Assembly: GCA_002423075.1 (NCBI GenBank)
Contig: DIUS01000106.1
Location: 1-19,232 of the forward strand
Direction of reading: 5' to 3'
DNA length: 19,232 nt
Origin: Microbacteriaceae bacterium UBA6152
GTDB taxonomy: Bacteria > Actinomycetota > Actinomycetes > Actinomycetales > Microbacteriaceae
Position 1 is the stretch's first letter, and every line of letters begins with the position of its first letter. The position numbers were made by a program, and so were the translations under genes. The notes under the pieces were generated by a model. The model saw only the letters and a program-made list of their open reading frames with translations. It ran no database searches and was not told the origin of the DNA. Below are positions 15,147 through 19,232 of this stretch, piece by piece.

Positions 15147-15198
15147 GGGGTCAACTTTCACACGACGAAAAGGGGTCAGAGTTCAGCCGACGTTGACA
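15147..15198. repeat. IS21 right terminal repeats
   Basis: GGGGTCAACTTTCA (15147-15160) and GGGGTCAGAGTTCA (15172-15185) are two copies of the unit seen at the left end, in inverted orientation and again 25 bp apart. The element tip is CGTTGACA, ending at 15198. Confidence 0.75.
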
Positions 15199-15203
15199 TT
15201 CCC
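15199..15203. repeat. Target duplication, right copy
   Basis: TTCCC directly after the IS21 right end, identical to 13025-13029. Confidence 0.85.
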
Positions 15204-15784
15204 CTATCGGCATGCAGAATGCAGCCCGCGACGTCCCCGCGTGGGGCGACGGCGTTGCGCAGAGCGTCGACGGCAAGCTTGGCCGTCATTCGCTCGCTGA
15301 TGGAGTAGCCGACGATCTTGTTCGAGAACACGTCCTTGATTGCGCAGCAATAGAGCTTGCCCTCCGTCGCCGTGCGGTGCTCGGTGATGTCGGTCAGCTA
15401 TAGGCGGTTCGGAGCGTCCGCGCGGATCACGCGTTGCACGTGATCGTCGAATACCGGCGGACCGACCTTCTTGCCTTTGCCGCGCCTGCGTCGCTGGGCG
15501 GAGGAGAGAATCCCGGCCTGGGAACACAACTTCCACGCCGTCCGCCGGCTCATTCGCCAGCCCGCCCTGCGGGCCTCGTCAGCGAGGAATCGATAGCCGA
15601 ACGTCGGATCTTCTGCGTGGGCGTCGTGGAGCACATTGATCCGATAAGCGCGCAGCACGTCCGCATCTCGAACGGGGTCATTCCGCCACCGGTAGAAGGG
15701 CTGGCGGGCGAGCTTCAAGACCCGGCACGACACCGTCACGGGGATCCCCGCCTCGGCGAGCTCAGCAACGAGCGGGTATGTCAT
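15199..15784 (-). pseudogene. IS3 OrfB, N-terminal part with an amber stop
   Basis: The gene begins at ATG 15784, overlapping the orfA stop as ATGA. It reads TYPLVAELAEAGIPVTVSCR, then DPTFGYRFLADEARRAGWRM, then APNRL followed by TAG (15398-15400) and LTDITEHRTATEGKLYCCAI. Relatives have Trp at the stop position (NRLWLTDIT), so one TGG to TAG change is likely. The frame then stays open to the IS21 insertion at 15198, passing the first catalytic aspartate (LTDIT) and ending in ILHADR. The stop alone would truncate the protein before its catalytic core. Confidence 0.88.
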
Positions 15785-16086
15785 TTTGGGGAGCCACCGA
15801 GTTTCAGGTTCGCTTGCGACAGATACGCCGCGGCCTTCCGCAGGACCTCGTTCTCCTGCTCGAGGAGACGATTCCGGCGACGCAACTCTCGCATCTCGCT
15901 TGCCTCGTCGGCCGTTTGACCAGGGCGGATGCCTTCTTCAATGTCGGCTTGGCGCAACCAGTTCTGCAACGTCGCTTCGCTGATACCGAAATCGGTGGCG
16001 ATCTGGTTGAGCGTGACGCCGCTCTCGCGGCGCTTGGCGACCGCGACGACGTCCTCGCGGAACTCTCTGGGATAGGGACCGGGCAT
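15781..16086 (-). CDS. IS3-family OrfA (DNA-binding subunit)
   Basis: This 101-residue protein is the sequence-specific DNA-binding partner of the IS3 transposase. A helix-turn-helix (VTLNQIATDFGISEATLQNW, residues 24-43) and a C-terminal leucine-zipper stretch (MRELRRRNRLLEQENEVLRK) are both present, with no lesion. ATG at 16086 has GGAAGGA 7-8 nt upstream, which is better than the in-frame start at 16119. Its stop overlaps the orfB ATG by 4 nt, consistent with coupling or frameshifting between the two frames. OrfA alone cannot transpose the element. Confidence 0.9.
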   Translation of the reverse strand: MPGPYPREFREDVVAVAKRRESGVTLNQIATDFGISEATLQNWLRQADIEEGIRPGQTADEASEMRELRRRNRLLEQENEVLRKAAAYLSQANLKLGGSPK

Positions 16087-16130
16087 GATGACATCCTTCC
16101 CGTCAGCGCCATCCGGCACTAACGATCAGT

Positions 16131-16155
16131 TGTCACCGATTCATTCCTCACGCCC
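16131..16155. repeat. IS3 terminal inverted repeat (orfA side)
   Basis: The reverse complement begins GGGCGTGAGGAATGAA and ends GGTGACA, matching 12699-12723 at 22 of 25 positions. Confidence 0.8.
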
Positions 16156-16253
16156 TCATCGTTCGACGACCCATAGCCGACGCTTGGACCAGCCACCGCT
16201 CGAACGGACCCGCAACCAGACAGCCATAACCTATCCGCGCGACCCTAAGGGCG

Positions 16254-16889
16254 TCAGTGAGCGGTCAAGCCCCTCACATAGATTCGGGCGAACTCGCGGC
16301 CGATTTCTTCGGGCGCGCGTGACCCCGATCGATACCAGCGGTAGATCCAGTTGATGGAGCCGACGATCGCCAGCGCGGAGAGGGTGGGGTCGACATCAGC
16401 GCGAACACTGCCGTCGTCTTGCCCCCGGCGAATGAGGTCGCTCATGAGTTGGCGAAAGTCATGGCCGGTCAGCTTCTCGCGTTGCTCTGGCTCCAGCCTT
16501 TCGAACTCATGAAGGTAGACTGTTGTCGCCGTGAGGTGTTCGACGAGGAAAGCCGCGTGGCCGATGATCGCCCTCTCCAGCACCTCGAGGCCAGTCCCCT
16601 CCTCCTTGCTGTACGCCTGGAAGCGCTCCAATCCGTCCCAGTAGACGCTCCGGATGACCTCGAAGAGCAGATCGCTCTTTGAACGGATGTAGTAGTAGAA
16701 GCTGCCCTTGAGGATTCCGAGCTCATCAGCGATCTGCTGCAACGACGTTGCTGCGTAGCCGTACTGGGCGAACATCCGGGCAGATACGTCCAGAAGCTCC
16801 TCCCAGCGCTCGTCACCAGTTTTGCGGGAGGGTGTCCGCGCAGGCTTACGGTCGTTTATCGGAAACGCCACCAAATCCTCTGGATTCAC
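16254..16889 (-). CDS. TetR-family transcriptional regulator
   Basis: The 211-residue repressor has an N-terminal helix-turn-helix (about 32-78: ARMFAQYGYAATSLQQIADE, LGILKGSFYYYIRSKSDLLF) typical of the family. Its C-terminal ligand domain has the length and the YLHEFERLEPEQR block seen in fatty-acid or acyl-CoA type regulators related to FadR and KstR2. It faces away from the acyl-CoA ligase gene and probably represses it, with an acyl-CoA as inducer; this is inferred from position. The GTG start at 16889 lies 6 nt after a TAGTTT -10 box on the minus strand, again a leaderless pattern, and that box is inside a palindrome, which suggests autorepression. Confidence 0.9.
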   Translation of the reverse strand: MNPEDLVAFPINDRKPARTPSRKTGDERWEELLDVSARMFAQYGYAATSLQQIADELGILKGSFYYYIRSKSDLLFEVIRSVYWDGLERFQAYSKEEGTGLEVLERAIIGHAAFLVEHLTATTVYLHEFERLEPEQREKLTGHDFRQLMSDLIRRGQDDGSVRADVDPTLSALAIVGSINWIYRWYRSGSRAPEEIGREFARIYVRGLTAH

Positions 16890-16894
16890 TCTTC

Positions 16895-16908
16895 CAAACT
16901 ACCGTTTG
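16895..16908. promoter_or_regulatory. Candidate TetR operator between tetR and the ligase gene
   Basis: CAAAC-TACC-GTTTG is a perfect 5-bp inverted repeat with a 4-bp spacer. On the minus strand it contains the TAGTTT -10 of the regulator. On the plus strand its right arm overlaps the -35 TTGACG of the ligase. A repressor bound here could block both promoters. Confidence 0.5.
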
Positions 16909-16934
16909 ACGGGCTACGTGCGCACACCGACGAT
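16906..16934 (+). promoter_or_regulatory. Candidate promoter of the acyl-CoA ligase gene
   Basis: TTGACG (16906-16911) is a near-consensus -35. A 17-bp spacer leads to GACGAT (16929-16934), a weak -10. The predicted leader is about 80 nt. Confidence 0.4.
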
Positions 16935-17021
16935 GAGCCTGCGCGCCGATTTGTGCTCGAATTCTAGCAATCGTACGCTTGTGAGACACGCGACCGCGCG
17001 TCCTGTTGCATTCACGACGAA

Positions 17022-18686
17022 GTGAACACGAAGGAGTCGGTGAGAACCGTGGAACAAGCAGTTCACCAAAACACCATCCCCGCGCTTCTGCTTCGCGGCG
17101 TAGAGAAGTTCGCCGAGCGCGAGGCGTTCGTATTCGACACTGGCCGGGAACTCCAACGAGAGACCTACCAGGAGATATTTGAGCGCTCGTTGGAGTTCGC
17201 TCGCGCGCTGGTCGGGCTCGGTATCAAGCCAGGGGACCACGTCGGGATTGTGATGCACAACTCGCTGAACTTCATCCACGCGCTCTTCGGGAGCGCGCTC
17301 GCCGGAGCGGTGGCCGTGCCGATGAACACCCGTCTCGCACCACGAGAGACCGCCTACGCGGTGCAGGACTCGGGCGTTCGTGTGATCTTCGCCAATGACG
17401 TCGCTCGTGAGAACGTTGACCTCGTCGCCCGACTGCACGAAGCCCTGCCGGGTCTGTCAGATGCACCAGTCCGTGTTGCCGCAATGTCAGCGGCGGCCCC
17501 TGCCCTGTTGGGAGCTTTCCTCTTCGGAGAGTCCACCGCCGCTGGTTTCGGCACTTCTGAGTCATTCTTCGCCGCGGCCGAGGGGGTCTCAGGCGACGAA
17601 ATCCTCGAGAGGGCGCGCCACATTGATCCGGACAGCGTCTACATGATGCTCTACACCTCGGGGACAACTGCGAACCCGAAGGGTGTCCGCCTGGCGCACC
17701 GCTCGATCGTAAGTACCGGCTACCAGGTCGGCCGCGAGCGCTTTGCCCTCACCCTGGCGGACCGCCTATGGAACGCACTGCCGCTTTTCCACGTCAGCTC
17801 GCAGGCACCGATGACGGGCGTTCTCGATGCTGGCGCGACCTATCTCTCCATGGTTCACTTCACCCCGGAGCGCGCGCTGGACATGATCCGGAAGGAACGG
17901 GCGACCGTTCTCTACCCGGCGTATCCCGCGCTGACTCAGCCACTTCTCAACCACGCGGCTGGCATTGAGGAGACATTCCGGAGCGTTCGCGCAGTGCTGA
18001 CCGTCGGTCCGGCCGAACTCCTCATGAAGTACGAGAAGGAGTTTCCCGAGCACACGAAGCACATCAGTTGCTATGGATCGACGGAGCTGGGTGGCATCGC
18101 CGTCATGGGGCGTATGGATGACGCCGCCGAGGCTCGCGCAACGGCCGGCTATCCACTGGAAGGCGTGGAGATGCAGGTTCGCGATCTGACCACTGGTAAG
18201 CCGGTGGGCCCGAGGGTCGCTGGGGAGTTGTGGTTCCGCGGGTTCAACCTCTTCACGGAGTACAACAACGATCCAATCAAGACCGCGGCGGTATTCGACG
18301 CGGACGGCTGGTTCAACAGCGGCGACATCGGGAAAGTTGACGAGGACGGGTACCTGACCTTCCTTGGGCGCGTTAAGGACATGCTCAAGGTGGGCGGCGA
18401 GAACGTTGCGTGCATCGAAATCGAGGCCTACCTCATGTCGCACCCGTCGGTTGCGGTTGCTGCGGCTGTCGGAATGCCCGACGAGAAGTACGACGAGGTT
18501 CCTGTTGCGTTCGTGGAGTTCGTGCCCGGACAGGAGGTCGAACCGCAGGAGATCATCGACTACGCCGCAAAGGGTCTCGCCAAGTACAAGGTTCCCCGGG
18601 AGGTGCACGTGTTGACGGAATGGCCGATGAACGCTGGCACCAAGATCCAGAAGTTCAAGCTCAGGGAGCAGCTGCTGGACAAGTAG
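17022..18686 (+). CDS. Acyl-CoA synthetase (AMP-forming, FadD/CaiC-like)
   Basis: This 554-residue adenylate-forming enzyme activates a carboxylic acid to its CoA thioester using ATP. Family motifs are complete: the phosphate loop YTSGTTANPKG (211-221), YGSTELGG (351-358), the ATP-binding GWFNSGDIG (429-437), the hinge GRVKDMLKVGGENV (449-462) and the catalytic lysine K541 in AGTKIQKFKLRE. The substrate pocket cannot be read by eye; medium- or long-chain, aromatic or alicyclic acids are all possible. The start is uncertain: GTG 17022 has no Shine-Dalgarno, AAGGAG (17031-17036) is 3 nt from GTG 17040 and 12 nt from GTG 17049. A divergent TetR gene suggests substrate induction. ETF genes earlier in the window fit a beta-oxidation role. 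Confidence 0.93.
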   Translation: MNTKESVRTVEQAVHQNTIPALLLRGVEKFAEREAFVFDTGRELQRETYQEIFERSLEFARALVGLGIKPGDHVGIVMHNSLNFIHALFGSALAGAVAVPMNTRLAPRETAYAVQDSGVRVIFANDVARENVDLVARLHEALPGLSDAPVRVAAMSAAAPALLGAFLFGESTAAGFGTSESFFAAAEGVSGDEILERARHIDPDSVYMMLYTSGTTANPKGVRLAHRSIVSTGYQVGRERFALTLADRLWNALPLFHVSSQAPMTGVLDAGATYLSMVHFTPERALDMIRKERATVLYPAYPALTQPLLNHAAGIEETFRSVRAVLTVGPAELLMKYEKEFPEHTKHISCYGSTELGGIAVMGRMDDAAEARATAGYPLEGVEMQVRDLTTGKPVGPRVAGELWFRGFNLFTEYNNDPIKTAAVFDADGWFNSGDIGKVDEDGYLTFLGRVKDMLKVGGENVACIEIEAYLMSHPSVAVAAAVGMPDEKYDEVPVAFVEFVPGQEVEPQEIIDYAAKGLAKYKVPREVHVLTEWPMNAGTKIQKFKLREQLLDK

Positions 18687-18697
18687 ATCGGTCAGGA

Positions 18698-18738
18698 TCG
18701 ACACCGTGTCGACAGAATAGCCCTCGAGCCGTAGGGCT
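18698..18738. terminator. Two inverted repeats after the ligase gene
   Basis: TCGACAC-C-GTGTCGA (18698-18712) is a near-continuous 15-bp palindrome. AGCCCT (18719-18724) pairs with AGGGCT (18733-18738) over an 8-nt loop. The second may be a weak terminator; the first could be a protein-binding site. Neither has a U-tract. Confidence 0.3.
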
Positions 18739-18816
18739 TGGAGGGGTGACGTTGAGCGGGCACGAGGCCTGTCAACAACAGATTTGTGAGGAATCTACTG
18801 GTCTCCAGGACACCTC

Positions 18817-19215
18817 GTGTCCGTCGTCCCATCATCGATCATTGACCCGCTGTGGCACCAGTTCGAAGCGCTCATTCCGGCCGTCGCCGATGAGCATCCA
18901 CTGGGCTGCCACCGTCCTCGCGTACCGGACCGGATCGTGTTCGACAAGCTGATTCAGGTCCTCGTGCTCGGCGCCGCCTATGAGAAGATCGCCGACACGA
19001 CGTGCTCGGCCACGACGATCCGCCGACGTCGTGACGAGTGGATCAACGCGGGGATCTTCACGGAACTGGAGCAACTGTGCTTGCGCTCCTGCGACAAAGT
19101 GATCGGTTTAGACCTTCAGGATTTGGTCGTCGATGGGTGCATCGTCAAAGCTCCCTGCGGTGGCGAGGCCGCTCGCCGGTGCCCTGTAGGAAGCAGGGCA
19201 CGAAAGGCTCACTAG
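18817..19215 (+). pseudogene. IS5-family transposase, N-terminal part; later frame shifted by -1
   Basis: The frame from GTG 18817 reads SIIDPLWHQFEALIPAVADE, HPLGCHRPRVPDRIVFDKLI, KIADTTCSATTIRRRRDEWI and LVVDGCIVKAPCGGEAARR, the first part of an actinobacterial IS5-type transposase with the first catalytic aspartate in VDGC. After about 19180 this frame runs to a TAG at 19213-19215, while the -1 frame continues as RKQGTKGSLVDGNGI to the window end. Either a mutation has shifted the frame or the element uses -1 slippage, which is known for part of this family. The left element end must lie between 18739 and 18816 but was not identified. Confidence 0.75.
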
Positions 19216-19232
19216 TCGACGGCAACGGCATT

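Larger units (their letters stand above)
13030..15198 (+). mobile_element. IS21-family insertion sequence, 2169 bp
   Basis: A complete IS21-type element lies inside the orfB of the IS3 element. The left end reads TGTCGACGTCG and the complement of the right end reads TGTCAACGTCG; both run on to CTGACCCC with few mismatches. The 5-bp direct repeat TTCCC flanks it. It carries istA and istB overlapping by one base. Deleting the element and one TTCCC rejoins the host frame as His-Ala-Asp-Arg-Gly-Ser-Gln-Phe, which confirms the boundaries. The helper gene istB has a frameshift, so the copy is probably no longer mobile by itself. Confidence 0.95.
12699..16155 (-). mobile_element. IS3-family element, interrupted by an IS21 element
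   Basis: The element is oriented on the minus strand and bounded by 25-bp inverted repeats (12699-12723 and 16131-16155) that match at 22 positions. It contains orfA, then orfB overlapping it by 4 nt. A complete IS21-type element occupies 13030-15198. Without that insertion and one copy of the 5-bp duplication it would be about 1283 bp, a normal IS3 size. I see no target duplication next to its own ends, so a flank may have been rearranged, or the ends lie a few bases away from my call. orfB carries at least two further lesions, so the element is dead. Confidence 0.85.

Noticed and set aside
12690..16165. Target duplication flanking the IS3 element
   Set aside because: Bases next to the two inverted repeats (GTT on the left, TCA on the right) do not match.
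1..19232. CRISPR array, riboswitch, rRNA or phage genes
   Set aside because: No regularly spaced repeats, aptamer-like conserved boxes, rRNA sequence or phage structural genes were seen.

Overview
The window looks like a chromosomal piece of a high-GC actinobacterium, most likely a member of the Microbacteriaceae. I infer this from the GC-rich codon use, an actinobacterial type of gene set (ClpC, an Rv2747-like N-acetylglutamate synthase, RadA) and several genes that start only 6-7 nt after a TAnnnT -10 box with no Shine-Dalgarno, which fits leaderless mRNAs. The genus cannot be fixed from the sequence alone.

Region 1 (1-6063) reads as stable chromosome: the 3' end of clpC with a strong hairpin after it, an ArgA-type acetyltransferase, a membrane-anchored protein of unknown role, an SseB-like protein, then on the minus strand chrA (two-domain chromate-type transporter), a small cupin gene broken by one in-frame TGA, and radA. 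It ends with an intact tRNA-Ser(CGA) that has its own promoter.

Region 2 (6064-7921) starts right after the tRNA CCA and is mobile-element debris. Two pairs of IS3-family transposase fragments lie head to head with abrupt junctions (about 6292/6293 and about 7685), and an intact MarR-family regulator sits between the pairs.

Region 3 (7970-12224) is a compact electron-transfer unit: etfB, etfA and, 5 nt after etfA, a membrane protein with a four-histidine di-heme cytochrome b pattern and no cysteine. An MBL-fold hydrolase with its own leaderless promoter follows. The cytochrome is the best candidate for something new: it could pass electrons from ETF to quinone in place of the usual iron-sulfur ETF:quinone oxidoreductase.

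Region 4 (12256-16155) holds a quinone-oxidoreductase gene remnant, a possible IS30-like scrap, and an IS3-family element (orfA, orfB) into which a complete IS21-type element (istA, frameshifted istB) has jumped. The IS21 ends, a 5-bp target duplication and the restored orfB frame can all be read directly.

Region 5 (16254-19232) has a TetR regulator divergent from an acyl-CoA synthetase, with a palindrome placed over both promoters, then the start of an IS5-family transposase that needs a -1 frameshift. Together ETF, acyl-CoA ligase, MBL hydrolase and the MarR and TetR regulators suggest a carboxylic or fatty acid degradation locus that has been heavily rearranged by insertion sequences. No acyl-CoA dehydrogenase is present in the window.
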